Position numbers and translations under genes: made by a program. From the NCBI GenBank assembly GCA_947396885.1, contig OX377206.1:46297631-46361630 (forward strand): a stretch of 64,000 nucleotides of DNA, in the 5' to 3' direction. Source of the stretch: Heligmosomoides polygyrus polygyrus. Taxonomy: Eukaryota > Nematoda > Chromadorea > Rhabditida > Heligmosomidae. Of the stretch, positions 23,601-37,027 are shown piece by piece (position 1 is the stretch's first letter; every line of letters starts with the position of its first letter). The notes under the pieces were generated by a model. It was not told where the DNA came from, ran no database searches, and was given only the letters and a program-made list of their open reading frames with translations.

Positions 23601-24601
23601 CCTAGTCATTTCATAATTTGGACGACGTCTAGGGCACGCCTTCTGAATCCCTATGCACCTTGGACGACGTCTAGGGCACGCATTCAAAATCCCCGACTCA
23701 CGAAGGACGACGTCTAGGGTAGCCTTCTGAATGCTCACGCACGTTGAACGACGTCCAGTGTTCGCCTTTTGAATCTCTACCCACGTTGGGCGACGTCTGC
23801 GGCACTTCTTCTGAATCTGAGGTAGTTGAACGACGTCTAGCCCCCCCCCCTAGTCATTACATAATTTGGACGACGTCTGGGGCACGCCTTCTGAATGCTG
23901 ACGCACGTTGAACGACGTCCAGGGTTCGCCTTTTGAATGCTGACGCACGTTGAACGACGTCCAGTGTTCGCCTTTTGAATCTCTGCCCACGTTGGGCGAC
24001 GTCTGCGGCATTTCTTCTGAATCTGAGGTAGTTGAACGACGTCTAGCCCCCCCTAGTCATTTCATAATTTGGACGACGTCTAGGGCACGCCTTCTGAATC
24101 CCTATGCACCTTGGACGACGTCTAGGGCACGCATTCAAAATCCCCGACTCACGAAGGACGACGTCTAGGGTAGCCTTCTGAATGCTCACGCACGTTGAAC
24201 GACGTCCAGTGTTCGCCTTTTGAATCTCTACCCACGCTGGGCGACGTCTGCGGCATTTCTTCTGAACCGTGACATACGTTGAACGACGTCTAGCTCCCCC
24301 TCCTAATTATTGCATAAGTTGGACGACGTCTAGGGCACGCCTTCTGAATCCCTATGCACCTTGGACGACGTCTAGGGCACGCATTCAAAATCCCCGACTC
24401 ACGAAGGACGACGTCTAGGGTAGCCTTCTAAATGCTGACGCACGTTGAACGACGTCCAGTGTTCGCCTTTTGAATCTCTACCCACGCTGGGCGACGTCTG
24501 CGGCACTTCTTCTGAACCCTGACGTACGTTGAACGACGTCTAGCTCCCCCCTAATCATTACCTAAGTTGGACGACGTCTAGGGCACGCCTTCTGAATGCT
24601 G
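20622..24601. repeat. Block C1: 870-bp-type super-repeats
   Basis: The TAGTCATTTCATAATTTGG six-monomer module begins (at TTGAAC of its M1) at 20837, 21707, 22626, 23495 and 23950, giving spacings of 870, 919, 869 and 455 bp. The 919-bp interval contains a hairpin module with the CCTGACGTACG lead-in. The 455-bp interval is a shortened variant using the TAGTCATTACATAATTTGG module. Private variants are CTGAGGCAC near 23177, CATTACCTAAG near 24556 and CTGCCTACG near 21741. Confidence 0.9.
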
Positions 24602-27600
24602 ACGCACGTTGAACGACGTCCAGTGTTCGCCTTTTGAATCTCTACCCACGCTGGGCGACGTCTGCGGCATTTCTTCTGAACCGTGACATACGTTGAACGA
24701 CGTCTAGCTCCCCCTCCTAATTATTACATAAGTTGGACGACGTCTAGGGCACGCCTTCTGAATCCCTATGCACCTTGGACGACGTCTAGAGCACGCATTC
24801 AAAATCCCCGACTCACGAAGGACGACGTCTAGGGTAGCCTTCTGAATGCTGACGCACGTTGAACGACGTCCAGTGTTCGCCTTTTGAATCTCTACCCACG
24901 CTGGGCGACGTCTGCGGCATTTCTTCTGAACCGTGACATACGTTGAACGACGTCTAGCTCCCCCTCCTAATTATTACATAAGTTGGACGACGTCTAGGGC
25001 ACGCCTTCTGAATCCCTATGCACCTTGGACGACGTCTAGGGCACGCATTCAAAATCCCCGACTCACGAAGGACGACGTCTAGGGTAGCCTTCTGAATGCT
25101 GACGCACGTTGAACGACGTCCAGTGTTCGCCTTTTGAATCTCTACCCATGCTGGGCGACGTCTGCGGCATTTCTTCTGAACCGTGACATACGTTGAACGA
25201 CGTCTAGCTCCCCCTCCTAATTATTACATAAGTTGGACGACGTCTAGGGCACGCCTTCTGAATCCCTATGCACCTTGGACGACGTCTAGAGCACGCATTC
25301 AAAATCCCCGACTCACGAAGGACGACGTCTAGGGTAGCCTTCTGAATGCTGACGCACGTTGAACGACGTCCAGTGTTCGCCTTTTGAATCTCTACCCACG
25401 CTGGGCGACGTCTGCGGCATTTCTTCTGAACCGTGACATACGTTGAACGACGTCTAGCTCCCCCTCCTAATTATTACATAAGTTGGACGACGTCTAGGGC
25501 ACGCCTTCTGAATCCCTATGCACCTTGGACGACGTCTAGGGCACGCATTCAAAATCCCCGACTCACGAAGGACGACGTCTAGGGTAGCCTTCTGAATGCT
25601 GACGCACGTTGAACGACGTCCAGTGTTCGCCTTTTGAATCTCTACCCACGCTGGGCGACGTCTGCGGCATTTCTTCTGAACCGTGACATACGTTGAACGA
25701 CGTCTAGCTCCCCCTCCTAATTATTACATAAGTTGGACGACGTCTAGGGCACGCCTTCTGAATCCCTATGCACCTTGGACGACGTCTAGAGCACGCATTC
25801 AAAATCCCCGACTCACGAAGGACGACGTCTAGGGTAGCCTTCTGAATGCTGACGCACGTTGAACGACGTCCAGTGTTCGCCTTTTGAATCTCTACCCACG
25901 CTGGGCGACGTCTGCGGCATTTCTTCTGAACCGTGACATACGTTGAACGACGTCTAGCTCCCCCTCCTAATTATTACATAAGTTGGACGACGTCTAGGGC
26001 ACGCCTTCTGAATCCCTATGCACCTTGGACGACGTCTAGAGCACGCATTCAAAATCCCCGACTCACGAAGGACGACGTCTAGGGTAGCCTTCTGAATGCT
26101 GACGCACGTTGAACGACGTCCAGTGTTCGCCTTTTGAATCTCTACCCACGCTGGGCGACGTCTGCGGCATTTCTTCTGAACCGTGACATACGTTGAACGA
26201 CGTCTAGCTCCCCCTCCTAATTATTACATAAGTTGGACGACGTCTAGGGCACGCCTTCTGAATCCCTATGCACCTTGGACGACGTCTAGGGCACGCATTC
26301 AAAATCCCCGACTCACGAAGGACGACGTCTAGGGTAGCCTTCTGAATGCTGACGCACGTTGAACGACGTCCAGTGTTCGCCTTTTGAATCTCTACCCATG
26401 CTGGGCGACGTCTGCGGCATTTCTTCTGAACCGTGACATACGTTGAACGACGTCTAGCTCCCCCTCCTAATTATTACATAAGTTGGACGACGTCTAGGGC
26501 ACGCCTTCTGAATCCCTATGCACCTTGGACGACGTCTAGAGCACGCATTCAAAATCCCCGACTCACGAAGGACGACGTCTAGGGTAGCCTTCTGAATGCT
26601 GACGCACGTTGAACGACGTCCAGTGTTCGCCTTTTGAATCTCTACCCACGCTGGGCGACGTCTGCGGCATTTCTTCTGAACCGTGACATACGTTGAACGA
26701 CGTCTAGCTCCCCCTCCTAATTATTACATAAGTTGGACGACGTCTAGGGCACGCCTTCTGAATCCCTATGCACCTTGGACGACGTCTAGGGCACGCATTC
26801 AAAATCCCCGACTCACGAAGGACGACGTCTAGGGTAGCCTTCTGAATGCTGACGCACGTTGAACGACGTCCAGTGTTCGCCTTTTGAATCTCTACCCACG
26901 CTGGGCGACGTCTGCGGCATTTCTTCTGAACCGTGACATACGTTGAACGACGTCTAGCTCCCCCTCCTAATTATTACATAAGTTGGACGACGTCTAGGGC
27001 ACGCCTTCTGAATCCCTATGCACCTTGGACGACGTCTAGAGCACGCATTCAAAATCCCCGACTCACGAAGGACGACGTCTAGGGTAGCCTTCTGAATGCT
27101 GACGCACGTTGAACGACGTCCAGTGTTCGCCTTTTGAATCTCTACCCACGCTGGGCGACGTCTGCGGCATTTCTTCTGAACCGTGACATACGTTGAACGA
27201 CGTCTAGCTCCCCCTCCTAATTATTACATAAGTTGGACGACGTCTAGGGCACGCCTTCTGAATCCCTATGCACCTTGGACGACGTCTAGAGCACGCATTC
27301 AAAATCCCCGACTCACGAAGGACGACGTCTAGGGTAGCCTTCTGAATGCTGACGCACGTTGAACGACGTCCAGTGTTCGCCTTTTGAATCTCTACCCACG
27401 CTGGGCGACGTCTGCGGCATTTCTTCTGAACCGTGACATACGTTGAACGACGTCTAGCTCCCCCTCCTAATTATTACATAAGTTGGACGACGTCTAGGGC
27501 ACGCCTTCTGAATCCCTATGCACCTTGGACGACGTCTAGGGCACGCATTCAAAATCCCCGACTCACGAAGGACGACGTCTAGGGTAGCCTTCTGAATGCT

Positions 27601-27851
27601 GACGCACGTTGAACGACGTCCAGTGTTCGCCTTTTGAATCTCTACCCACGCTGGGCGACGTCTGCGGCATTTCTTCTGAACCGTGACATACGTTGAACGA
27701 CGTCTAGCTCCCCCTCCTAATTATTACATAAGTTGGACGACGTCTAGGGCACGCCTTCTGAATCCCTATGCACCTTGGACGACGTCTAGAGCACGCATTC
27801 AAAATCCCCGACTCACGAAGGACGACGTCTAGGGTAGCCTTCTGAATGCTG
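24602..27851. repeat. Block B: thirteen exact 250-bp HOR units
   Basis: Units start every 250 bp from 24602 to 27602. The M5 A/G markers run A, G, A, G, A, A, G, A, G, A, A, G, A. CATGCTGGG occurs in the units at 25102 and 26352. Together these define a five-unit, 1250-bp super-period (25102-26351 and 26352-27601). No hairpin unit is present. The flanks are class C repeats on both sides. Confidence 0.94.
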
Positions 27852-30800
27852 ACGCACGTTGAACGACGTCCAGTGTTCGCCTTTTGAATCTCTACCCACG
27901 CTGGGCGACGTCTGCGGCACTTCTTCTGAACCGTGACATACGTTGAACGACGTCTAGCTCCCCCCTAATCATTACGTAAGTTGGACGACGTCTAGGGCAC
28001 GCCTTCTGAATGCTGACGCACGTTGAACGACGTCCAGTGTTCGCCTTTTGAATCTCTACCCACGTTGGGCGACGTCTGCGGCATTTCTTCTGAACCGTGA
28101 CATACGTTGAACGACGTCTAGCCCCCCCACCTAATCATTACGTAGGTGGGACGACGTCCAGGGTACGTCTTCTGAATGCTGACGCACGTTGAACGACGTC
28201 CAGGGTTCGCCTTTTGAATGCTGACGCACGTTGAACGACGTCCAGTGTTCGCCTTTTGAATCTCTGCCCACGTTGGGCGACGTCTGCGGCATTTCTTCTG
28301 AATCTGAGGTAGTTGAACGACGTCTAGCCCCCCCCCCTAGTCATTTCATAATTTGGACGACGTCTAGGGCACGCCTTCTGAATCCCTATGCACCTTGGAC
28401 GACGTCTAGGGCACGCATTCAAAATCCCCGACTCACGAAGGACGACGTCTAGGGTAGCCTTCTGAATGCTCACGCACGTTGAACGACGTCCAGTGTTCGC
28501 CTTTTGAATCTCTACCCACGCTGGGCGACGTCTGCGGCATTTCTTCTGAACCGTGACATACGTTGAACGACGTCTAGCTCCCCCTCCTAATTATTGCATA
28601 AGTTGGACGACGTCTAGGGCACGCCTTCTGAATCCCTATGCACCTTGGACGACGTCTAGGGCACGCATTCAAAATCCCCGACTCACGAAGGACGACGTCT
28701 AGGGTAGCCTTCTAAATGCTGACGCACGTTGAACGACGTCCAGTGTTCGCCTTTTGAATCTCTACCCACGCTGGGCGACGTCTGCGGCACTTCTTCTGAA
28801 CCCTGACGTACGTTGAACGACGTCTAGCTCCCCCCTAATCATTACGTAAGTTGGACGACGTCTAGGGCACGCCTTCTGAATGCTGACGCACGTTGAACGA
28901 CGTCCAGTGTTCGCCTTTTGAATCTCTACCCACGTTGGGCGACGTCTGCGGCATTTCTTCTGAACCGTGACATACGTTGAACGACGTCTAGCCCCCCCAC
29001 CTAATCATTACGTAGGTGGGACGACGTCCAGGGTACGTCTTCTGAATGCTGACGCACGTTGAACGACGTCCAGGGTTCGCCTTTTGAATGCTGACGCACG
29101 TTGAACGACGTCCAGTGTTCGCCTTTTGAATCTCTGCCCACGTTGGGCGACGTCTGCGGCATTTCTTCTGAATCTGAGGTAGTTGAACGACGTCTAGCCC
29201 CCCCCCTAGTCATTTCATAATTTGGACGACGTCTAGGGCACGCCTTCTGAATCCCTATGCACCTTGGACGACGTCTAGGGCACGCATTCAAAATCCCCGA
29301 CTCACGAAGGACGACGTCTAGGGTAGCCTTCTGAATGCTCACGCACGTTGAACGACGTCCAGTGTTCGCCTTTTGAATCTCTACCCACGCTGGGCGACGT
29401 CTGCGGCATTTCTTCTGAACCGTGACATACGTTGAACGACGTCTAGCTCCCCCTCCTAATTATTGCATAAGTTGGACGACGTCTAGGGCACGCCTTCTGA
29501 ATCCCTATGCACCTTGGACGACGTCTAGGGCACGCATTCAAAATCCCCGACTCACGAAGGACGACGTCTAGGGTAGCCTTCTAAATGCTGACGCACGTTG
29601 AACGACGTCCAGTGTTCGCCTTTTGAATCTCTACCCACGCTGGGCGACGTCTGCGGCACTTCTTCTGAACCCTGACGTACGTTGAACGACGTCTAGCTCC
29701 CCCCTAATCATTACGTAAGTTGGACGACGTCTAGGGCACGCCTTCTGAATGCTGACGCACGTTGAACGACGTCCAGTGTTCGCCTTTTGAATCTCTACCC
29801 ACGTTGGGCGACGTCTGCGGCATTTCTTCTGAACCGTGACATACGTTGAACGACGTCTAGCCCCCCCACCTAATCATTACGTAGGTGGGACGACGTCCAG
29901 GGTACGTCTTCTGAATGCTGACGCACGTTGAACGACGTCCAGGGTTCGCCTTTTGAATGCTGACGCACGTTGAACGACGTCCAGTGTTCGCCTTTTGAAT
30001 CTCTGCCCACGTTGGGCGACGTCTGCGGCATTTCTTCTGAATCTGAGGTAGTTGAACGACGTCTAGCCCCCCCCCTAGTCATTTCATAATTTGGACGACG
30101 TCTAGGGCACGCCTTCTGAATCCCTATGCACCTTGGACGACGTCTAGGGCACGCATTCAAAATCCCCGACTCACGAAGGACGACGTCTAGGGTAGCCTTC
30201 TGAATGCTGACGCACGTTGAACGACGTCCAGTGTTCGCCTTTTGAATCTCTACCCACGTTGGGCGACGTCTGCGGCATTTCTTCTGAACCCTGACGTACG
30301 TTGAACGACGTCTAGCCCCCCCCCCCCACCTAATCATTACGTAGGTGGGACGACGTCTAGGGTACGCCTTCTGAATCCCTATGCACCTTGGACGACGTCT
30401 AGGGCACGCCTTCTGAATCCCTATGCACCTTGGACGACGTCTAGGGCACGCATTCAAAATCCCCGACTCACGAAGGACGACGTCTAGGGTAGCCTTCTAA
30501 ATGCTGACGCACGTTGAACGACGTCCAGTGTTCGCCTTTTGAATCTCTACCCACGCTGGGCGACGTCTGCGGCACTTCTTCTGAACCCTGACGTACGTTG
30601 AACGACGTCTAGCTCCCCCCTAATCATTACGTAAGTTGGACGACGTCTAGGGCACGCCTTCTGAATGCTGACGCACGTTGAACGACGTCCAGTGTTCGCC
30701 TTTTGAATCTCTACCCACGTTGGGCGACGTCTGCGGCATTTCTTCTGAACCGTGACATACGTTGAACGACGTCTAGCCCCCCCCACCTAATCATTACGTA

Positions 30801-33800
30801 GGTGGGACGACGTCCAGGGTACGTCTTCTGAATGCTGACGCACGTTGAACGACGTCCAGGGTTCGCCTTTTGAATGCTGACGCACGTTGAACGACGTCCA
30901 GTGTTCGCCTTTTGAATCTCTGCCCACGTTGGGCGACGTCTGCGGCATTTCTTCTGAATCTGAGGTAGTTGAACGACGTCTAGCCCCCCCCCCTAGTCAT
31001 TTCATAATTTGGACGACGTCTAGGGCACGCCTTCTGAATCCCTATGCACCTTGGACGACGTCTAGGGCACGCATTCAAAATCCCCGACTCACGAAGGACG
31101 ACGTCTAGGGTAGCCTTCTGAATGCTCACGCACGTTGAACGACGTCCAGTGTTCGCCTTTTGAATCTCTACCCACGCTGGGCGACGTCTGCGGCATTTCT
31201 TCTGAACCGTGACATACGTTGAACGACGTCTAGCTCCCCCTCCTAATTATTGCATAAGTTGGACGACGTCTAGGGCACGCCTTCTGAATCCCTATGCACC
31301 TTGGACGACGTCTAGGGCACGCATTCAAAATCCCCGACTCACGAAGGACGACGTCTAGGGTAGCCTTCTAAATGCTGACGCACGTTGAACGACGTCCAGT
31401 GTTCGCCTTTTGAATCTCTACCCACGCTGGGCGACGTCTGAGGCACTTCTTCTGAACCCTGACGTACGTTGAACGACGTCTAGCTCCCCCCTAATCATTA
31501 CGTAAGTTGGACGACGTCTAGGGCACGCCTTCTGAATGCTGACGCACGTTGAACGACGTCCAGTGTTCGCCTTTTGAATCTCTACCCACGTTGGGCGACG
31601 TCTGCGGCATTTCTTCTGAACCGTGACATACGTTGAACGACGTCTAGCCCCCCCACCTAATCATTACGTAGGTGGGACGACGTCCAGGGTACGTCTTCTG
31701 AATGCTGACGCACGTTGAACGACGTCCAGGGTTCGCCTTTTGAATGCTGACGCACGTTGAACGACGTCCAGTGTTCGCCTTTTGAATCTCTGCCCACGTT
31801 GGGCGACGTCTGCGGCATTTCTTCTGAATCTGAGGTAGTTGAACGACGTCTAGCCCCCCCCCCTAGTCATTTCATAATTTGGACGACGTCTAGGGCACGC
31901 CTTCTGAATCCCTATGCACCTTGGACGACGTCTAGGGCACGCATTCAAAATCCCCGACTCACGAAGGACGACGTCTAGGGTAGCCTTCTGAATGCTCACG
32001 CACGTTGAACGACGTCCAGTGTTCGCCTTTTGAATCTCTACCCACGTTGGGCGACGTCTGCGGCACTTCTTCTGAATCTGAGGTAGTTGAACGACGTCTA
32101 GCCCCCCCCCCCCCTAGTCATTACATAATTTGGACGACGTCTGGGGCACGCCTTCTGAATGCTGACGCACGTTGAACGACGTCCAGGGTTCGCCTTTTGA
32201 ATGCTGACGCACGTTGAACGACGTCCAGTGTTCGCCTTTTGAATCTCTGCCCACGTTGGGCGACGTCTGCGGCATTTCTTCTGAATCTGAGGTAGTTGAA
32301 CGACGTCTAGCCCCCCCTAGTCATTTCATAATTTGGACGACGTCTAGGGCACGCCTTCTGAATCCCTATGCACCTTGGACGACGTCTAGGGCACGCATTC
32401 AAAATCCCCGACTCACGAAGGACGACGTCTAGGGTAGCCTTCTGAATGCTCACGCACGTTGAACGACGTCCAGTGTTCGCCTTTTGAATCTCTACCCACG
32501 CTGGGCGACGTCTGCGGCATTTCTTCTGAACCGTGACATACGTTGAACGACGTCTAGCTCCCCCTCCTAATTATTGCATAAGTTGGACGACGTCTAGGGC
32601 ACGCCTTCTGAATCCCTATGCACCTTGGACGACGTCTAGGGCACGCATTCAAAATCCCCGACTCACGAAGGACGACGTCTAGGGTAGCCTTCTAAATGCT
32701 GACGCACGTTGAACGACGTCCAGTGTTCGCCTTTTGAATCTCTACCCACGCTGGGCGACGTCTGCGGCACTTCTTCTGAACCCTGACGTACGTTGAACGA
32801 CGTCTAGCTCCCCCCTAATCATTACCTAAGTTGGACGACGTCTAGGGCACGCCTTCTGAATGCTGACGCACGTTGAACGACGTCCAGTGTTCGCCTTTTG
32901 AATCTCTACCCACGTTGGGCGACGTCTGCGGCATTTCTTCTGAACCGTGACATACGTTGAACGACGTCTAGCCCCCCCACCTAATCATTACGTAGGTGGG
33001 ACGACGTCCAGGGTACGTCTTCTGAATGCTGACGCACGTTGAACGACGTCCAGGGTTCGCCTTTTGAATGCTGACGCACGTTGAACGACGTCCAGTGTTC
33101 GCCTTTTGAATCTCTGCCCACGTTGGGCGACGTCTGCGGCATTTCTTCTGAATCTGAGGTAGTTGAACGACGTCTAGCCCCCCCCCTAGTCATTTCATAA
33201 TTTGGACGACGTCTAGGGCACGCCTTCTGAATCCCTATGCACCTTGGACGACGTCTAGGGCACGCATTCAAAATCCCCGACTCACGAAGGACGACGTCTA
33301 GGGTAGCCTTCTGAATGCTCACGCACGTTGAACGACGTCCAGTGTTCGCCTTTTGAATCTCTACCCACGCTGGGCGACGTCTGCGGCATTTCTTCTGAAC
33401 CGTGACATACGTTGAACGACGTCTAGCTCCCCCTCCTAATTATTGCATAAGTTGGACGACGTCTAGGGCACGCATTCAAAATCCCCGACTCACGAAGGAC
33501 GACGTCTAGGGTAGCCTTCTAAATGCTGACGCACGTTGAACGACGTCCAGTGTTCGCCTTTTGAATCTCTACCCACGCTGGGCGACGTCTGCGGCACTTC
33601 TTCTGAACCCTGACGTACGTTGAACGACGTCTAGCTCCCCCCTAATCATTACGTAAGTTGGACGACGTCTAGGGCACGCCTTCTGAATGCTGACGCACGT
33701 TGAACGACGTCCAGTGTTCGCCTTTTGAATCTCTACCCACGTTGGGCGACGTCTGCGGCATTTCTTCTGAACCGTGACATACGTTGAACGACGTCTAGCC

Positions 33801-34147
33801 CCCCCACCTAATCATTACGTAGGTGGGACGACGTCCAGGGTACGTCTTCTGAATGCTGACGCACGTTGAACGACGTCCAGGGTTCGCCTTTTGAATGCTG
33901 ACGCACGTTGAACGACGTCCAGTGTTCGCCTTTTGAATCTCTGCCCACGTTGGGCGACGTCTGCGGCATTTCTTCTGAATCTGAGGTAGTTGAACGACGT
34001 CTAGCCCCCCCCCTAGTCATTTCATAATTTGGACGACGTCTAGGGCACGCCTTCTGAATCCCTATGCACCTTGGACGACGTCTAGGGCACGCATTCAAAA
34101 TCCCCGACTCACGAAGGACGACGTCTAGGGTAGCCTTCTGAATGCTC
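27852..34147. repeat. Block C2: 870-bp-type super-repeats, related to C1
   Basis: The same six-monomer module starts at 28231, 29101, 29970, 30887, 31757, 32214, 33081 and 33908, with spacings of 870, 869, 917, 870, 457, 867 and 827 bp. From 29101 to 32214 the spacing order repeats that of C1. CTGAGGCAC (near 31439) and CATTACCTAAG (near 32820) recur in the same places. The 827-bp interval is one 42-bp monomer short. Confidence 0.9.
33451..33480. repeat. M4/M5 chimeric monomer at a 42-bp deletion
   Basis: GTTGGACGACGTCTAGGGCA, the left half of M4, runs directly into CGCATTC, the right half of M5. One monomer is missing compared with sister copies at 869-870 bp. The breakpoint lies in the sequence shared by M4 and M5 that includes the CGACGTC core. 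Confidence 0.88.
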
Positions 34148-37027
34148 ACGCACGTTGAACGACGTCCAGTGTTCGCCTTTTGAATCTCTACCCACGTTGG
34201 GCGACGTCTGCGGCACTTCTTCTGAATCTGAGGTAGTTGAACGACGTCTAGCCCCCCCCCCTAGTCATTACATAATTTGGACGACGTCTGGGGCACGCCT
34301 TCTGAATGCTGACGCACGTTGAACGACGTCCAGTGTTCGCCTTTTGAATCTCTACCCACGTTGGGCGACGTCTGCGGCACTTCTTCTGAACCCTGACGTA
34401 CGTTGAACGACGTCTTGCTCCCCCCCAATCATTATGTAAGTTGGACGACGTCTAGGGTACGCCTTCTAAATCCCTATGCACCTTGGACGACGTCTAGGGT
34501 ACGCCTTCTGAATCCCTATGCACCTTGGACGACGTCTAGGGCACGCATTCAAAATCCCCGACTCACGAAGGACGACGTCTAGGGTAGCCTTCTGAATGCT
34601 GACGCACGTTGAACGACGTCCAATGTTCGCCTTTTGAATCTCTACCCGCGTTGGGCGAAGTCTGCGGCACTTCTTCTGAACCCTGACGTACGTTGAACGA
34701 CGTCTGCCCCCCCCCTAATCATTACGTAAGTTGGGCGACGTCTAGGGCACGCCTCCTGAATGCTGACGCACGTTGAACGACGTCCAGTGTTTGCCTTTTG
34801 AATCTCTACCCACGTTGGGCGACGTCTGCGGCATTTCTTCTGAACCCTGACGTACGTTGAACGACGTTTAGCGCCCCCCCCCCACCTAATCATTACGTAG
34901 GTGGGACGACGTCTAGGGTACGCCTTCTAAATCCCTATGCACCTTGGACGACGTCTAAGGCACGCATTCAAAATCTCCGACTCACGAAGGTCGACGTCTA
35001 GGGCACGCCTTCTGAATGCTGACGCACGTTGAACGACGTCCAGTGTTCGCCTTTTGAATCTCTACCCACGTTGGGCGACGTCTGCGGCACTTCTTCTGAA
35101 CCTGAGGTAGTTGAACGACGTCTAGCCCCCCCCTAATCATTACGTAAGTTGGACGACGTCTAGGGCACGCCTTCTGAATCCCTATGCACCTTGGACGACG
35201 TCTAGGGCACGCATTCAAAATCTCCGACTCACGAAGGACGACGTCTGCGGCACTTCTTCTGAACCCTGACGTACGTTGAACGACGTCTAGCTCCCCCCCC
35301 CCTAATCATTACGTAAGTTGGACGACGTCTAGGGCACGCCTTCTGAATCCCTATGCACCTTGGACGACGTCTAGGGCACGCATTCAAAATCCCCGACTCA
35401 CGAAGGACGACGTCTAGGGTAGCCTTCTGAATGCTGACGCACGTTGAACGACGTCCAGTGTTCGCCTTTTGAATCTCTACCCACGTTGGGCGACGTCTGC
35501 GGCACTTCTTCTGAACCTGAGGTAGTTGAACGACGTCTAGCCCCCCCCCCTAATCATTACGTAAGTTGGACGACGTCTAGGGCACGCCTTCTGAATCCCT
35601 ATGCACCTTGGACGACGTCTAGGGCACGCATTCAAAATCTCCGACTCACGAAGGACGACGTCTGCGGCACTTCTTCTGAACCCTGACGTACGTTGAACGA
35701 CGTCTAGCTCCCCCCCCCCCTAATCATGACGTAAGTTGGACGACGTCTAGGGCACGCCTTCTGAATGCTGACGCACGTTGAACGACGTCCAGTGTTCGCC
35801 TTTTGAATCTCTACCCACGTTGGGCGACGTCTGCGGCATTTCTTCTGAACCGTGACATACGTTGAACGACGTCTAGCTCCCCCTCCTAATTATTACATAA
35901 GTTGGACGACGTCTAGGGCACGCCTTCTGAATCCCTATGCACCTTGGACGACGTCTAGAGCACGCATTCAAAATCCCCGACTCACGAAGGACGACGTCTA
36001 GGGTAGCCTTCTGAATGCTGACGCACGTTGAACGACGTCCAGTGTTCGCCTTTTGAATCTCTACCCACGTTGGGCGACGTCTGCGGCATTTCTTCTGAAC
36101 CCTGACGTACGTTGAACGACGTTTAGCGCCCCCCCCCCACCTAATCATTACGTAGGTGGGACGACGTCTAGGGTACGCCTTCTAAATCCCTATGCACCTT
36201 GGACGACGTCTAGGGCACGCATTCAAAATCTCCGACTCACGAAGGTCGACGTCTAGGGCACGCCTTCTGAATGCTGACGCACGTTGAACGACGTCCAGTG
36301 TTCGCCTTTTGAATCTCTACCCACGTTGGGCGACGTCTGCGGCACTTCTTCTGAACCTGAGGTAGTTGAACGACGTCTAGCCCCCCCCCCCTAATCATTA
36401 CGTAAGTTGGACGACGTCTAGGGCACGCCTTCTGAATCCCTATGCACCTTGGACGACGTCTAGGGCACGCATTCAAAATCTCCGACTCACGAAGGACGAC
36501 GTCTGCGGCACTTCTTCTGAACCCTGACGTACGTTGAACGACGTCTAGCTCCCCCCCCCCTAATCATTACGTAAGTTGGACGACGTCTAGGGCACGCCTT
36601 CTGAATCCCTATGCACCTTGGACGACGTCTAGGGCACGCATTCAAAATCCCCGACTCACGAAGGACGACGTCTAGGGTAGCCTTCTGAATGCTGACGCAC
36701 GTTGAACGACGTCCAGTGTTCGCCTTTTGAATCTCTACCCACGTTGGGCGACGTCTGCGGCACTTCTTCTGAACCTGAGGTAGTTGAACGACGTCTAGCC
36801 CCCCCCCCTAATCATTACGTAAGTTGGACGACGTCTAGGGCACGCCTTCTGAATCCCTATGCACCTTGGACGACGTCTAGGGCACGCATTCAAAATCTCC
36901 GACTCACGAAGGACGACGTCTGCGGCACTTCTTCTGAACCCTGACGTACGTTGAACGACGTCTAGCTCCCCCCCCCCTAATCATGACGTAAGTTGGACGA
37001 CGTCTAGGGCACGCCTTCTGAATGCTG
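34148..37027. repeat. Class D mosaic with a 1.26-kb tandem duplication
   Basis: GTTTAGCG in M3 appears at 34866 and 36121, and the CAGTGTTCG module at 35444 recurs at 36702 (1258 bp). The downstream copy begins in a chimeric unit around 36.02-36.12 kb, where a CTAGAG-type 250-bp unit joins the GTTTAGCG module. Marks typical of class D (GTCTTGCTCCC, GCGTTGGGCGAAGTC, ATTATGTAAG at 34431) are present near its start. Confidence 0.85.

Noticed and set aside
29870..30457. Long minus-strand open frames with arginine-rich repeats (60-214 codons), and 73-80-codon plus-strand frames beginning at TTG
   Set aside because: They follow the tandem monomers exactly, recur wherever the same modules occur, change frame at non-multiple-of-three monomers, and lack any recognisable domain or start context. 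They are consequences of a 42-bp period, not genes.
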